Positions 1 through 8,466 of a stretch of 64,000 nt of DNA are shown piece after piece. Location of the stretch: contig NZ_CP076563.1 of NCBI RefSeq assembly GCF_044357945.1, forward strand, positions 1,674,001-1,738,000, given 5' to 3'. A program made the position numbers and the translations under genes. The DNA is from QAND01 sp003150225. GTDB lineage: Bacteria > Bacillota > Clostridia > Christensenellales > QAND01. The stretch's first letter is position 1; every line of letters starts with the position of its first letter. A model generated the notes under the pieces. It had not been told where the DNA came from and did not search any database. It was given only the letters and a program-made list of their open reading frames with translations.

Positions 1-187
1 CCGGCCCACGGTCCGCGGTTCCGTCATGAACCCCAACGACCATCCCCACGGCGGCGGCGAGGGCAAGAGCCCCATCGGCCGTCCCGGTCCTGTTACCCCC
101 TGGGGCAAGCCCGCTTTGGGCCACAAGACCCGGAAGAAGAACGCGCCCTCGGATAAGTACATCGTCCGTCGCCGCGGCGCCAAGTAA
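1..187 (+). CDS. rplB: 50S ribosomal protein L2, C-terminal fragment
   Basis: Only the last 61 codons are in the window; the gene begins upstream. The visible part carries the NPNDHPHGGGEG segment, the conserved peptidyl-transferase-proximal loop of bacterial L2, and ends in a basic RRRGAK tail. L2 binds 23S rRNA and is needed for subunit joining. It is followed after 18 bases by rpsS, the usual S10-operon order. Confidence 0.97.
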   Translation, partial: RPTVRGSVMNPNDHPHGGGEGKSPIGRPGPVTPWGKPALGHKTRKKNAPSDKYIVRRRGAK

Positions 188-205
188 GAAGGAGGCTTTA
201 CTGAT

Positions 206-487
206 ATGTCACGTTCTGTTAAAAAAGGACCCTATGTCAGCGAGCGCTTGTTGGGCAAAATCCGTGCCATGAATGAAGCCAACGAGAAAAAAGTGTTGAA
301 AACCTGGTCCCGTGCTTCCACCATTTTCCCCGACATGGTGGGTCACACCATCGCCGTTCACGATGGCCGGAAACACGTGCCCGTATATATCATCGAAGAC
401 ATGGTTGGACATAAGCTCGGCGAGTTTGCGCCCACCCGGACCTACCGCGGCCATGCCGGCAGCGAGAAGTCCTCTTCGTCCAGGTAA
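206..487 (+). CDS. rpsS: 30S ribosomal protein S19
   Basis: 93 residues, the normal length for S19. It begins MSRSVKKGPYV and contains the family signature DMVGHKLGEF, then TRTYRGH. S19 sits in the head of the small subunit with S13. A GGAGG site lies upstream of the ATG and rplV follows after 16 bases. Nothing unusual is seen. Confidence 0.97.
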   Translation: MSRSVKKGPYVSERLLGKIRAMNEANEKKVLKTWSRASTIFPDMVGHTIAVHDGRKHVPVYIIEDMVGHKLGEFAPTRTYRGHAGSEKSSSSR

Positions 488-503
488 GGAGGACCAGTAG
501 ATT

Positions 504-890
504 ATGGCTACCAGACAAGATCAAAAGGCAAAAGCCAGAAAGGCCAACCGGGAGACCCGGCCCCATGCCGTGGCCCGGTATGTGCGCATCAGTCCCCGCA
601 AGGTGAAGAGCGTCATCGATATGGTTCGCGGCAAGTCCGTGGCCGAGGCTGAGGCCATCCTCACCTATTCCCCCCGGGGTGCCAGCGAGGTGGTCGGCAA
701 GCTTGTGAAGAGCGCAGCCGCCAATGCCGAGAATAACATGGATATCCCCCGGGATTCCCTTTACATCGCCGAGATCTATGCTGACCAGGGACCTACCCTC
801 AAACGGTATCAGCCCCGCGCCCAGGGAAGAGCGTATCAGATCCTGAAGCGCACCAGCCACATCACGGTTATCCTGGATCAGGTAAGGTAG
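504..890 (+). CDS. rplV: 50S ribosomal protein L22
   Basis: 128 residues. The N-terminal extension is basic (QDQKAKARKANRETR), followed by the L22 core (ARYVRISPRKVKSVIDMVRG) and the C-terminal hairpin that reaches into the peptide exit tunnel (LKRYQPRAQGRAYQILKRTSHI). The extension makes it slightly longer than the typical 110-115 residue protein. rpsC follows after 10 bases. Confidence 0.96.
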   Translation: MATRQDQKAKARKANRETRPHAVARYVRISPRKVKSVIDMVRGKSVAEAEAILTYSPRGASEVVGKLVKSAAANAENNMDIPRDSLYIAEIYADQGPTLKRYQPRAQGRAYQILKRTSHITVILDQVR

Positions 891-900
891 GAGGTATAAT

Positions 901-1611
901 ATGGGACAGAAAGTCAATCCCCACGGTTTTCGGGTCGGCGTAATCAAGGACTGGGATACCCGTTGGTTCGCCTCCAAAAAGGACTTCGCCGATTTCCTCA
1001 TTGAGGATAATGAAATCCGCAAGTTCCTGAAGAAGAAGCTCTACGCTGCCGGCATCGCCCGCATCGAGATCGAGCGGGCGGTCAACAAGATCAGCGTGAA
1101 TATCCACACTGCCAAGCCCGGCATCGTCATCGGCCGGGGCGGCACCGGGGTGGAGGCCGTAAAGGCCGATCTCGCGAAGCTCACCGGTAAGGCTGTGAAT
1201 GTGAACATCATCGAGGTGAAGCATTCCGAGACCGACGCCCAGCTTGTGGCGGAGAACGTGGCCAGCCAGCTGGAGCGGCGGATTTCTTTCCGCCGGGCTA
1301 TGAAGCAGTCCATCGGCCGGGCCATGAAGGCCGGCGCCAAAGGCGTAAAGATCACCTGCGGCGGCCGTCTGGGCGGCGCGGAGATCGCCCGGGTGGAGAG
1401 CTACCATGAGGGCAGCATTCCCCTGCAGACCCTGCGGGCCGACATCGATTACGGCTTCGCTGAGGCCCATACCACCTATGGCCGCATCGGCGTCAAGGTA
1501 TGGATCTACAAGGGCGAGGTACTTGGAAAGAATTTGATCAGACCTGCTGTCAAAGCCCCCAATTCGGGCCGCAACCAGCGGCGTCAAGCTCCGGAAGGAG
1601 GCAGAAGATAA
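901..1611 (+). CDS. rpsC: 30S ribosomal protein S3
   Basis: 236 residues starting MGQKVNPHGFRVG. A KH-type RNA-binding segment with GIVIGRGG lies near residue 75-85, followed by the C-terminal S3 domain (RADIDYGFAEAHTTYGRIGVKVWIYKGE). S3 lines the mRNA entry channel with S4 and S5. The last 20 residues are a basic tail. It is one base from rplP, which suggests coupled translation. Confidence 0.97.
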   Translation: MGQKVNPHGFRVGVIKDWDTRWFASKKDFADFLIEDNEIRKFLKKKLYAAGIARIEIERAVNKISVNIHTAKPGIVIGRGGTGVEAVKADLAKLTGKAVNVNIIEVKHSETDAQLVAENVASQLERRISFRRAMKQSIGRAMKAGAKGVKITCGGRLGGAEIARVESYHEGSIPLQTLRADIDYGFAEAHTTYGRIGVKVWIYKGEVLGKNLIRPAVKAPNSGRNQRRQAPEGGRR

Positions 1612-1612
1612 G

Positions 1613-2047
1613 ATGTTAATGCCAAAACGCGTCAAACGGAGAAGGGTTCACCGCGGCCGTATGAAGGGCACCGAGTCCCGGGGCATCACCGTGGCCTACG
1701 GCGATTATGGCCTGGTAGCGCTGGATCCCTGCTGGATCACCAGCAATCAGATTGAGGCAGCCCGTATCGCCATGACCCGGTACACCCGCCGTGGCGGCCA
1801 GGTATGGATTAAGATATTCCCCCACAAGCCCGTCACCGAGAAGCCCGCTGAGACCCGGATGGGAAGCGGCAAGGGCAGCCCGGAGTACTGGGTGGCTGTG
1901 GTCCGGCCCGGCAAGGTGCTCTTTGAGATCGCCGGCGTGCCGGAGGAGACCGCACGTGAGGCCCTGCGCCTCGCCATGCATAAACTGCCTTGCAGGTGCA
2001 AATTCGTGAAAAAAGGCGAAGAATTCGCAGTGGGTGGTGAAGGATAA
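1613..2047 (+). CDS. rplP: 50S ribosomal protein L16
   Basis: 144 residues beginning MLMPKRVKRRR, the standard L16 start, so I use the first of two nearby ATGs. The conserved segment around GGQVWIKIFPHKPVTEKPAETRMG is the loop near the A-site tRNA. L16 organises the central protuberance and the A site. Its stop overlaps the rpmC start by one base. Confidence 0.97.
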   Translation: MLMPKRVKRRRVHRGRMKGTESRGITVAYGDYGLVALDPCWITSNQIEAARIAMTRYTRRGGQVWIKIFPHKPVTEKPAETRMGSGKGSPEYWVAVVRPGKVLFEIAGVPEETAREALRLAMHKLPCRCKFVKKGEEFAVGGEG

Positions 2048-2247
2048 TGAAGGCAAAGAAATTCCATGAAATGTCGACCCAGGAGCTCTTGCAGCAGGAG
2101 ACCGAGCTGAAGACCGAACTCTTCAACCTCCGGTTCCAGCATGCCACCGGCCAGTTATCCAACCCGATCGTCATCAAGAGCACCAAGCGCGATATCGCAC
2201 GGGTGAAGACCATCCTGCGGGAGCGCGAGCTTTCTGCCGCGAAATAA
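2047..2247 (+). CDS. rpmC: 50S ribosomal protein L29
   Basis: 66 residues, two long helices typical of L29 (ELLQQETELKTELFNLRFQ and IARVKTILRERE). L29 lies at the tunnel exit next to L23, part of the docking site for trigger factor and SRP. It starts on the last base of the rplP stop codon. Confidence 0.96.
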   Translation: MKAKKFHEMSTQELLQQETELKTELFNLRFQHATGQLSNPIVIKSTKRDIARVKTILRERELSAAK

Positions 2248-2260
2248 GGAGGTATGACCA

Positions 2261-2521
2261 ATGTCTGATAATAGAGGCAATCGTAAGACCAGAGTCGGCG
2301 TGGTCGTTTCCGATAAGATGGATAAGACCATCGTGGTGGAAATGAAAACCAAGGTAACCCATCCCCTGTATAAGAAGACCATCAACAAGACCACGAAGCT
2401 GAAAGCCCACGACGAAGAGAACTCCTGCGGTATCGGCGATACCGTTCGGGTTATGGAGACCCGTCCCCTTAGCAAAGATAAGCGGTGGCGTTTGGTCGAG
2501 ATCATCGAGAAGGCAAAGTAA
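2261..2521 (+). CDS. rpsQ: 30S ribosomal protein S17
   Basis: 86 residues with the S17 OB-fold signature: GVVVSDKMDKTIVVEM, then HPLYKKTINKTTKLKAHDE and a GDTVRVMETRPLSK segment. S17 is a primary 16S rRNA binder of the platform and body. The start follows an AAGGAGG site. Length and motifs are normal. Confidence 0.97.
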   Translation: MSDNRGNRKTRVGVVVSDKMDKTIVVEMKTKVTHPLYKKTINKTTKLKAHDEENSCGIGDTVRVMETRPLSKDKRWRLVEIIEKAK

Positions 2522-2551
2522 GCCTTCAATATCTGAGAGGAGGCCAATGCC

Positions 2552-2920
2552 ATGATTCAACCACAAACCAGGTTGAAGGTTGCCGATAATTCCGGTGCCA
2601 AAGAGATAATGTGCATCAAGGTTTTGGGCGGAAGCAAGCGCAAAACCGGCAATATTGGGGACGTGATCGTCGCGTCCGTGAAGAGCGCCACCCCCGGCGG
2701 CGCCGTGAAGAAGAAGGATGTTGTCCGTGCGGTTATTGTGCGCAGCACCTATGGCGTACAGCGGGCGGACGGCTCTTACATCAAGTTTGACGACAATGCT
2801 GCCGTCATCATCAACGACCAGAAGCAGCCCAGGGGAACCCGTATTTTCGGGCCTGTGGCGCGGGAACTGCGGGAAAAGGATTACATGCGGATCGTTTCCC
2901 TGGCCCCCGAAGTCCTTTAG
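2552..2920 (+). CDS. rplN: 50S ribosomal protein L14
   Basis: 122 residues, the standard length, beginning MIQPQTRLKVADNSGAKE. The family signature around YGVQRADGSYIKFDDNAAVIIN is present. L14 contacts L19 and forms intersubunit bridges. The stop codon is part of the TTTAGGAGG that serves as the ribosome binding site of rplX. Confidence 0.97.
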   Translation: MIQPQTRLKVADNSGAKEIMCIKVLGGSKRKTGNIGDVIVASVKSATPGGAVKKKDVVRAVIVRSTYGVQRADGSYIKFDDNAAVIINDQKQPRGTRIFGPVARELREKDYMRIVSLAPEVL

Positions 2921-2932
2921 GAGGTGCGCGAG

Positions 2933-3253
2933 ATGAATAAACTCCATGTGAAGAAGGACGATACGGTAGTCGTCATTTCCGGCGTCTACCAGGGAAAGAA
3001 GGGTAAGGTGCTCCGTGCAATGCCCCAGGAGGGCAAGGTTGTGGTGGAAGGCGTGAACATTGCCACCCGGCACACCAAACCCCGTCGCCAGGGCGATGTG
3101 GGCGGCATCATCAAGAGCGAAGCCCCCATGTATGCCAGCAAGGTTATGCTCCTTTGCCCCAAATGCGATAAGGCCACCCGCATTTCTTACCGGATCCTTC
3201 CCGATGGGAAGAAAGTCCGCGTGTGCAAGAAGTGCAACGCCCAGATCGACTAA
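2933..3253 (+). CDS. rplX: 50S ribosomal protein L24
   Basis: 106 residues if started at the ATG at 2933 (MNKLHVKKDDTVVVISG). A GTG three codons upstream is in frame, but it lies inside the ribosome binding site, so I reject it. The KOW motif is GVYQGKKGKVLRAMP. The C-terminus has two CxxC pairs (CPKC and CKKC), a zinc-ribbon form seen in many Bacillota. L24 starts assembly of the large subunit. Confidence 0.96.
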   Translation: MNKLHVKKDDTVVVISGVYQGKKGKVLRAMPQEGKVVVEGVNIATRHTKPRRQGDVGGIIKSEAPMYASKVMLLCPKCDKATRISYRILPDGKKVRVCKKCNAQID

Positions 3254-3267
3254 GGAGGAAACCATCG

Positions 3268-3828
3268 ATGGCGGAAACTGTAAAGCCCCGTCTGCGGGTG
3301 CGGTATGAGCAGGAGATCATTCCCGCTCTGGAAAAAGAATTTGGATACAAGAACGTCAACCAGGTGCCCAAGATGGAGAAGATCGTCCTCAACATGGGCC
3401 TGGGCGATGTGAAGGATAACGCCAAAGGCCTGGAGGCCGCCGTGCGGGACCTGGAGACCATCTGCGGCCAGAAGGCCCTGGTGACCAAGGCCAAGAAGAG
3501 CGTGGCGAACTTCCGGGTGCGGGAAGGTATGAACGTTGGCGCTAAGGTGACCCTCAGGGGCGCTCGGATGTACGAGTTCATGGATCGGCTTTTGAACATT
3601 GCCCTTCCCCGGGTCCGTGACTTCCGCGGCGTTTCGGATCGGTCCTTCGACGGCAGGGGCAACTATGCCCTGGGCATCCGTGAGCAGCTGATCTTCCCGG
3701 AGATCGACTATGACAAGGTCGACAAGGTCCGGGGCCTGGATGTGGTGTTTGTCACCACCGCTCACACCGACGAGGAGGCCAGAGCGCTGCTATCGCACTT
3801 TGGCATGCCCTTCGCCCAGAACCAGTAA
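3268..3828 (+). CDS. rplE: 50S ribosomal protein L5
   Basis: 186 residues from the ATG at 3268, which follows an AAGGAGG site; upstream in-frame starts would overlap rplX. It shows the L5 signatures (MEKIVLNMGLGD and RVRDFRGVSDRSFDGRGNYALGI). L5 binds 5S rRNA in the central protuberance. Confidence 0.97.
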   Translation: MAETVKPRLRVRYEQEIIPALEKEFGYKNVNQVPKMEKIVLNMGLGDVKDNAKGLEAAVRDLETICGQKALVTKAKKSVANFRVREGMNVGAKVTLRGARMYEFMDRLLNIALPRVRDFRGVSDRSFDGRGNYALGIREQLIFPEIDYDKVDKVRGLDVVFVTTAHTDEEARALLSHFGMPFAQNQ

Positions 3829-3842
3829 GGAGGATACCCACT

Positions 3843-4028
3843 TTGGCTAAAAAAAGCATGATCAATAAACAGCAGAGAGCGCCTAAGTACTCCACCCGGG
3901 CTTATACCCGGTGCCGCATCTGTGGAAGGCCTCACTCGGTGTTGCGTAAGTACGGCATCTGCCGTATCTGCTTCAGAGAGCTTGCCTATAAGGGCCAGAT
4001 TCCCGGCGTGCGCAAGGCCAGCTGGTAA
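3843..4028 (+). CDS. rpsN: 30S ribosomal protein S14, zinc (type Z) form
   Basis: 61 residues with TTG as start (MAKKSMINKQQRAPKY); no ATG or GTG is available in frame downstream of the GGAGG site. Two pairs, CRIC and CRIC, form the zinc ribbon of the short type-Z S14, as opposed to the long zinc-free form used under zinc limitation. S14 binds 16S rRNA in the head. Confidence 0.96.
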   Translation: MAKKSMINKQQRAPKYSTRAYTRCRICGRPHSVLRKYGICRICFRELAYKGQIPGVRKASW

Positions 4029-4046
4029 AGAGAAGGAGGAGTTCCC

Positions 4047-4445
4047 ATGATCGTAACGGATCCCATTGCAGATATGCTCACCCGTATCCGCAATGCCTTG
4101 GTCGCAAAGCACGACACCGTTGAGGTGCCGGCGAGCAACATGAAGAAGGCCATTGCAGAGATACTGCTTGAGGAAGGATATATCAAGAGCTTTGAGGTGG
4201 AGGACGTGGCTCCCCAGGGCATCATCAAGATCGGCCTGAAGTACGGCCCCGACCGTACCGGCGTCATCGCTGGCCTGCGGCGGATCAGCAAGCCTGGCCT
4301 TAGGGTGTACGCCCGGAAGGACGAGGTTCCCCGCGTACTGGGCGGGCTGGGGATTGCGATCCTTAGCACCAGCCAGGGCGTGATGACCGATAAGAAGGCC
4401 CGGCAAAACAATATTGGCGGAGAGGTATTGGCCTACGTCTGGTAA
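4047..4445 (+). CDS. rpsH: 30S ribosomal protein S8
   Basis: 132 residues. It begins MIVTDPIADMLTRIRNA and ends with the S8 signature STSQGVMTDKKARQNNIGGEVLAYVW. S8 binds helix 21 of 16S rRNA and in some bacteria represses the spc operon. I see no clear S8 operator here. Confidence 0.97.
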   Translation: MIVTDPIADMLTRIRNALVAKHDTVEVPASNMKKAIAEILLEEGYIKSFEVEDVAPQGIIKIGLKYGPDRTGVIAGLRRISKPGLRVYARKDEVPRVLGGLGIAILSTSQGVMTDKKARQNNIGGEVLAYVW

Positions 4446-4472
4446 GGCGTGGCTTATGGAGGTGTAGAAACG

Positions 4473-5012
4473 ATGTCTCGTATAGGCAAAAAACCCATCG
4501 ACCTGCCGAGCGGCGTCTCCATTACCGTGGACGATGCCAATACTGTGGCGGTAAAGGGTTCTAAGGGAGAGCTTTCCCTTAAAGTAAATCCCGAGATCAA
4601 GGTCTCGGTGGAAGGAAGCACCGTGACGGTGGAGCGTCCTTCCGATGAGAAGGAGTACCGGGCGCTGCACGGCCTGTACCGCACCTTGATCAGCAACATG
4701 GTGATCGGGGTATCCGAGGGCTACACCAAGGCTCTCGAGGTGGTCGGCGTTGGTTACCGGGCTCAGAAACAGGGCAACAAGCTGGTGCTGAACATGGGCT
4801 ACTCCCATCCCGTAGAGATTGAGGAGTTCCCCGGCATCACCTTTGAGGTTCCGGCTCCCACCAAGATTCTCGTCAAGGGAATCGACAAGCAGGTTGTGGG
4901 AGAGACCGCCGCAAAAATCCGCTCCGTGCGGAAGCCCGAGCCCTACAAGGGCAAGGGAATCCGGTACGAGGGCGAGTACGTCCGCCGCAAGGTGGGCAAG
5001 GCGGGCAAGTAA
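4473..5012 (+). CDS. rplF: 50S ribosomal protein L6
   Basis: 179 residues from the ATG at 4473 (MSRIGKKPIDLPSGV). An upstream in-frame start would add residues not seen in the family. The two homologous L6 domains are visible, and the C-terminal signature is PEPYKGKGIRYEGEYV. L6 lies near the sarcin-ricin loop and the factor-binding site. Confidence 0.97.
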   Translation: MSRIGKKPIDLPSGVSITVDDANTVAVKGSKGELSLKVNPEIKVSVEGSTVTVERPSDEKEYRALHGLYRTLISNMVIGVSEGYTKALEVVGVGYRAQKQGNKLVLNMGYSHPVEIEEFPGITFEVPAPTKILVKGIDKQVVGETAAKIRSVRKPEPYKGKGIRYEGEYVRRKVGKAGK

Positions 5013-5024
5013 GGAGGGTTAGCC

Positions 5025-5393
5025 ATGATTAAGAAAGCGGATAAGAACGCAATACGCAAAAATCGGCATCGGCGGACCCGGAAGAACATCTTCGGAACCG
5101 CTGAGAAGCCCCGGTTGAACGTCTATCGCAGCACCAACCACATCTATGTGCAGTTCATCGACGATACCTGCGGCAACACCCTGGCTTCCGCCTCCACCCT
5201 GGACGCAGAAGTGAAGGCCAAGCTCAGCGATTGCGACAAGAAAGCTGCTGCCAAGATCGTTGGCCTGGAGGCCGGCAAGCGCGCCCTTGAAAAAGGCATC
5301 AAGACCGTTGTCTTTGACCGGGGAGGGTACCTGTACACCGGGCGTGTAGCCCAGGTGGCCGAAGGCGCCCGCGAAGCCGGACTGGAATTTTAG
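5025..5393 (+). CDS. rplR: 50S ribosomal protein L18
   Basis: 122 residues with the basic N-terminus typical of L18 (NAIRKNRHRRTRKNIFGT), RLNVYRSTNHIYVQFIDD, and the C-terminal DRGGYLYTGRVAQVAEGAREAGLEF. L18 carries 5S rRNA into the large subunit with L5. Confidence 0.97.
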   Translation: MIKKADKNAIRKNRHRRTRKNIFGTAEKPRLNVYRSTNHIYVQFIDDTCGNTLASASTLDAEVKAKLSDCDKKAAAKIVGLEAGKRALEKGIKTVVFDRGGYLYTGRVAQVAEGAREAGLEF

Positions 5394-5405
5394 GAGGTAC
5401 TTGAA

Positions 5406-5903
5406 GTGCGCATTGATGCTTCTAGCTTGGATTTAAAAGAAAAACTGGTTGCCGTAAACCGGGTAGCCAAGGTTGTAAAGGGCGGCCGGAACTTCCGCTT
5501 CACCGCTTTGATGGTGGTGGGGGATGAGAACGGCATCGTGGGCATCGGCCATGGCAAAGCCGCCGAGATCCCCGAGGCCATCCGCAAGGCCACCGAGGAC
5601 GCCAAGCGCAACCTGGTGAAGATCCCCATCGTGGGGACCACCATTCCTCACGAGGTCAAGGGTCGGTTCGGCAAAGGCCTGGTTCTGCTCCTTCCCGCTG
5701 AAGAGGGTACCGGCGTGATCGCTGGCGGCCCTGTCCGCGCGGTACTGGAGATGGCCGGCGTGAAGGACGTCCGCACCAAGAGCTATGGTTCCAACAATCC
5801 CGCCAACTGTGCAAAAGCCACCTTACAGGGCCTAACCTCCCTGCGGAGCGCCGAGATGGTCGCCCGGCTGCGTGGCAAGTCCGTGGCGGAGATCATGGGC
5901 TAA
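5406..5903 (+). CDS. rpsE: 30S ribosomal protein S5
   Basis: 165 residues starting at a GTG that follows TAGGAGG, with no ATG nearby. It contains the double-stranded-RNA-binding-like N-domain (EKLVAVNRVAKVVKGGRNFRF) and the C-terminal signature TKSYGSNNPANCAKAT. S5 contributes to decoding fidelity and mRNA entry. Confidence 0.97.
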   Translation: MRIDASSLDLKEKLVAVNRVAKVVKGGRNFRFTALMVVGDENGIVGIGHGKAAEIPEAIRKATEDAKRNLVKIPIVGTTIPHEVKGRFGKGLVLLLPAEEGTGVIAGGPVRAVLEMAGVKDVRTKSYGSNNPANCAKATLQGLTSLRSAEMVARLRGKSVAEIMG

Positions 5904-5918
5904 TAGGAGGGTGCCGCT

Positions 5919-6104
5919 ATGTCTAAGATTAAAGTAACGCTGAAGAAAAGCCTGATTGGCGGAACGGAATCCATGCGGAGAAATGTGGAGTCCCTGGGGC
6001 TGAAGAAGATCAACTCCTGCGCCATTCACAACGATACCCCGGCCATCAGGGGGATGATCCATGTGGTTCGTCATCTGGTATCCGTGGAAGAGATCAACGA
6101 ATAA
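5919..6104 (+). CDS. rpmD: 50S ribosomal protein L30
   Basis: 61 residues, the short bacterial L30 (KIKVTLKKSLIGGTESMRRNVESLGL, then RGMIHVVRHLVSVEEI). L30 is absent from some bacterial lineages, so its presence fits the Bacillota-type spc operon. It lies between rpsE and rplO with gaps of 14-15 bases. Confidence 0.96.
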   Translation: MSKIKVTLKKSLIGGTESMRRNVESLGLKKINSCAIHNDTPAIRGMIHVVRHLVSVEEINE

Positions 6105-6118
6105 AGGAGGGTATTGCG

Positions 6119-6562
6119 ATGAATCTTCATGAGATTAAGCCGCCTGAAGGCGCCAAACGCGGCACGAAGCGCATCGGCAGAGGAATCGGCAGCGGCCACG
6201 GCAAGACCTCTACCCGGGGCCATAAGGGCCAGTGGGCCCGCAGTGGCGGCGGCGTCCGTCCTGGGTTTGAGGGCGGCCAGATGCCCCTGACCCGCCGGTT
6301 GCCCAAGCGCGGGTTTGTCAATATCTTCGCCAAGGAATACGCTATCGTCAACGTGGGCGATTTGGAGCGTCTTCCTGAGGGCACCCTGGTCAGCGCTGAG
6401 AGCCTGAAGGAGCTTGGCATGATCAAAAAGATCGGCGATGGCCTGAAGATTTTGGGCCGTGGCGAGATCACCAAAAAGTTGACGGTTTCGGCTGAAAAAG
6501 TATCTGCGGCCGCCAAGGAAAAAATTGAAGCCGCGGGTGGGAGCGTTGAGGTGAAGGCATAA
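6119..6562 (+). CDS. rplO: 50S ribosomal protein L15
   Basis: 147 residues. The glycine- and arginine-rich N-terminal tail that threads 23S rRNA is visible (GTKRIGRGIGSGHGKTSTRGHKG reads through residues 16-38), followed by the globular C-domain (VNVGDLERLPEG). Its stop overlaps the secY start by one base. Confidence 0.97.
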   Translation: MNLHEIKPPEGAKRGTKRIGRGIGSGHGKTSTRGHKGQWARSGGGVRPGFEGGQMPLTRRLPKRGFVNIFAKEYAIVNVGDLERLPEGTLVSAESLKELGMIKKIGDGLKILGRGEITKKLTVSAEKVSAAAKEKIEAAGGSVEVKA

Positions 6563-7824
6563 TGCTTGAGACCCTTAAAAATGCTTGGCGTACGCCGGAT
6601 ATTCGGCAGAAGATCCTGTACACCTTGCTGATCCTCTTTCTGTTCCGAGTGGGCGCGGACTTCATACCGGTTGCCGGTGTGAACGCCTCTTACATTGCCC
6701 AGCAGGTGGAGCAGTATGAGATCTTTGGATTTTTGAACCTCATGACCGGCGGATCCTTTGCCCAGTTCACCATCTTTGCACTGGGCATTTCCCCGTATAT
6801 CACGGCGTCCATCGTGATGAACCTCCTGACCTTTGCCATCCCCGCTTTGGAGCGGATGGCCAAGGAAGGTGGGGAAGAGGGCAAGGAGAAGATCCAGCGG
6901 ATCACCCGGTATGTATCCATCATTCTGGCCTTTGTGGAATCCATCGGCATCATGATGGGTCTGCGGGGCGCCCTGCTATCCACCAGCGTCTTTTCCTACA
7001 TCACCATCGGCATTCAGCTGGCGGCCGGTTCGGCCGTTGTGATGTGGATGGCGGAGAAGATCACGGAAAAGGGCATTGGCAATGGCATGAGCCTGATCAT
7101 TTTTGTGGGCATTGTGTCCCGTCTGCCCCTCTATGTGGTGGAGCTCTTTACCAATATCTTTAACGGAACCCAGAACGCATGGGTTCTGCTGCCCATCCTG
7201 GTGATTTCCGTGGGCATCGTGGCCGGCGTGGTCTGCATTGACAACGCCGAGCGCAGAATCACCGTCCAGTATGCAAAGCGGGTGGTAGGGCGGAAGATGT
7301 ACGGTGGACAATCCACCCACATCCCCATGAAGCTCAACGCTTCCGGGGTGTTGCCCATCATCTTCGCCATGACCCTGCTGCAGTTCCCCCTGATGATCTC
7401 CCAGTTCTGGCCTCAGTCGGGGTTCACCATCTGGTATCAAGGGTTTATGTATTCCGGTGGGATTCCCTATTCCCTCCTGTATGGACTGTTGATCTTTGCG
7501 TTTAGCTTCTTCTACATGTCCATCTCCTTTAACCCCATTGAGATCAGCAAGAATCTGCAGCAGAACGGCGGGTTTATCCCCGGCATCCGGCCGGGCCGGC
7601 CCACCAGCGACTATCTTGCCAGGATATCCTCCCGGCTGACTTGTTTCGGCGGTATCTTCCTGGCCATCCTGGCCACGGTACCGACCATGATCGTATCCTT
7701 GATGGGATTCCAGATGGCCATGCAGGCCACCGGTGTCCTGATCTCGGTGAGTGTGGCCCTGGAGACCACCAAACAGCTGGAGACCCTTCTGTTGGTGCGC
7801 CACTATAAGGGCTTCCTGAAATAA
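6562..7824 (+). CDS. secY: Preprotein translocase channel subunit SecY
   Basis: 420 residues and about ten hydrophobic membrane segments. SecY signatures include GISPYITASIVMNLL around residues 75-90 and EKGIGNGMSLIIF near 170-183. SecY forms the protein-conducting channel with SecE and SecG in the plasma membrane. The start overlaps the rplO stop, so its synthesis is coupled to the spc operon. Confidence 0.97.
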   Translation: MLETLKNAWRTPDIRQKILYTLLILFLFRVGADFIPVAGVNASYIAQQVEQYEIFGFLNLMTGGSFAQFTIFALGISPYITASIVMNLLTFAIPALERMAKEGGEEGKEKIQRITRYVSIILAFVESIGIMMGLRGALLSTSVFSYITIGIQLAAGSAVVMWMAEKITEKGIGNGMSLIIFVGIVSRLPLYVVELFTNIFNGTQNAWVLLPILVISVGIVAGVVCIDNAERRITVQYAKRVVGRKMYGGQSTHIPMKLNASGVLPIIFAMTLLQFPLMISQFWPQSGFTIWYQGFMYSGGIPYSLLYGLLIFAFSFFYMSISFNPIEISKNLQQNGGFIPGIRPGRPTSDYLARISSRLTCFGGIFLAILATVPTMIVSLMGFQMAMQATGVLISVSVALETTKQLETLLLVRHYKGFLK

Positions 7825-7836
7825 GGGGGATTGGCC

Positions 7837-8466
7837 ATGAATTTGATTTTACTAGGACCTCCTGGTGCTGGGAAAGGCACCCAGGCGGTTGGGATCTGTG
7901 AGCGCTATGGGATTCCCCATATCTCCACCGGCGATATTCTGCGGAACGAGATCAAGCAGGGTACCGAGCTGGGCCTTGCCGCGAAACGGTATATGGACGC
8001 CGGCGATTTGGTACCCGACGACGTGGTCATCGGTATCGCGGTGAACCGGATCGCCCAGCCCGATTGCGAGAAGGGATGGCTGTTTGATGGCTTCCCCCGG
8101 ACCATCGCTCAGGCCATCGCCCTGGATGAAAAGGTGTCGGTGGATCTGGTGATCAACATCGATGTGAAGGACGAGGAGATCGTAGAGCGGCTTTCGGGGC
8201 GCCGGGTCTGCAAGCAGTGCGGCGCCACCTTCCATGTAAGCGCCATCGGGGACGCGTCCGCATGCAGCGTTTGCGGTGGCGAGCTGATCCAGCGGGCGGA
8301 TGACAACGCCGAGACGGTGCGGAACCGCCTGGCGGTCTATCACCAGCAGACCAGCCCCTTGGTGGAATACTACCGCAAGAAGGGGCTGCTGGGCGAAGTG
8401 AAGGGCAATGGCGGCATCGAGGCGGTTTTTGAGGAGATTTGCCGCATCATTGACAACGCCAAATGA
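7837..8466 (+). CDS. adk: Adenylate kinase, zinc-containing lid
   Basis: 209 residues from the ATG at 7837; an in-frame TTG two codons upstream is less likely. The P-loop GPPGAGKGTQ is at residues 7-16. The lid carries CKQC and CSVC pairs around residues 127-150, the zinc-binding lid of Gram-positive enzymes. It interconverts ATP, AMP and ADP. It overlaps map by four bases. Confidence 0.97.
   Translation: MNLILLGPPGAGKGTQAVGICERYGIPHISTGDILRNEIKQGTELGLAAKRYMDAGDLVPDDVVIGIAVNRIAQPDCEKGWLFDGFPRTIAQAIALDEKVSVDLVINIDVKDEEIVERLSGRRVCKQCGATFHVSAIGDASACSVCGGELIQRADDNAETVRNRLAVYHQQTSPLVEYYRKKGLLGEVKGNGGIEAVFEEICRIIDNAK

Noticed and set aside
868..4808. Long minus-strand frames opposite ribosomal protein genes (for example 2174-3265 and 3762-4808)
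   Set aside because: They mirror GC-rich coding sequence on the other strand and show low-complexity His/Gly/Leu composition typical of antisense frames.
6976..7803. 275-codon minus-strand frame opposite secY
   Set aside because: Antisense shadow of membrane-protein codons; rich in His, Gln and Gly and without homology signs.
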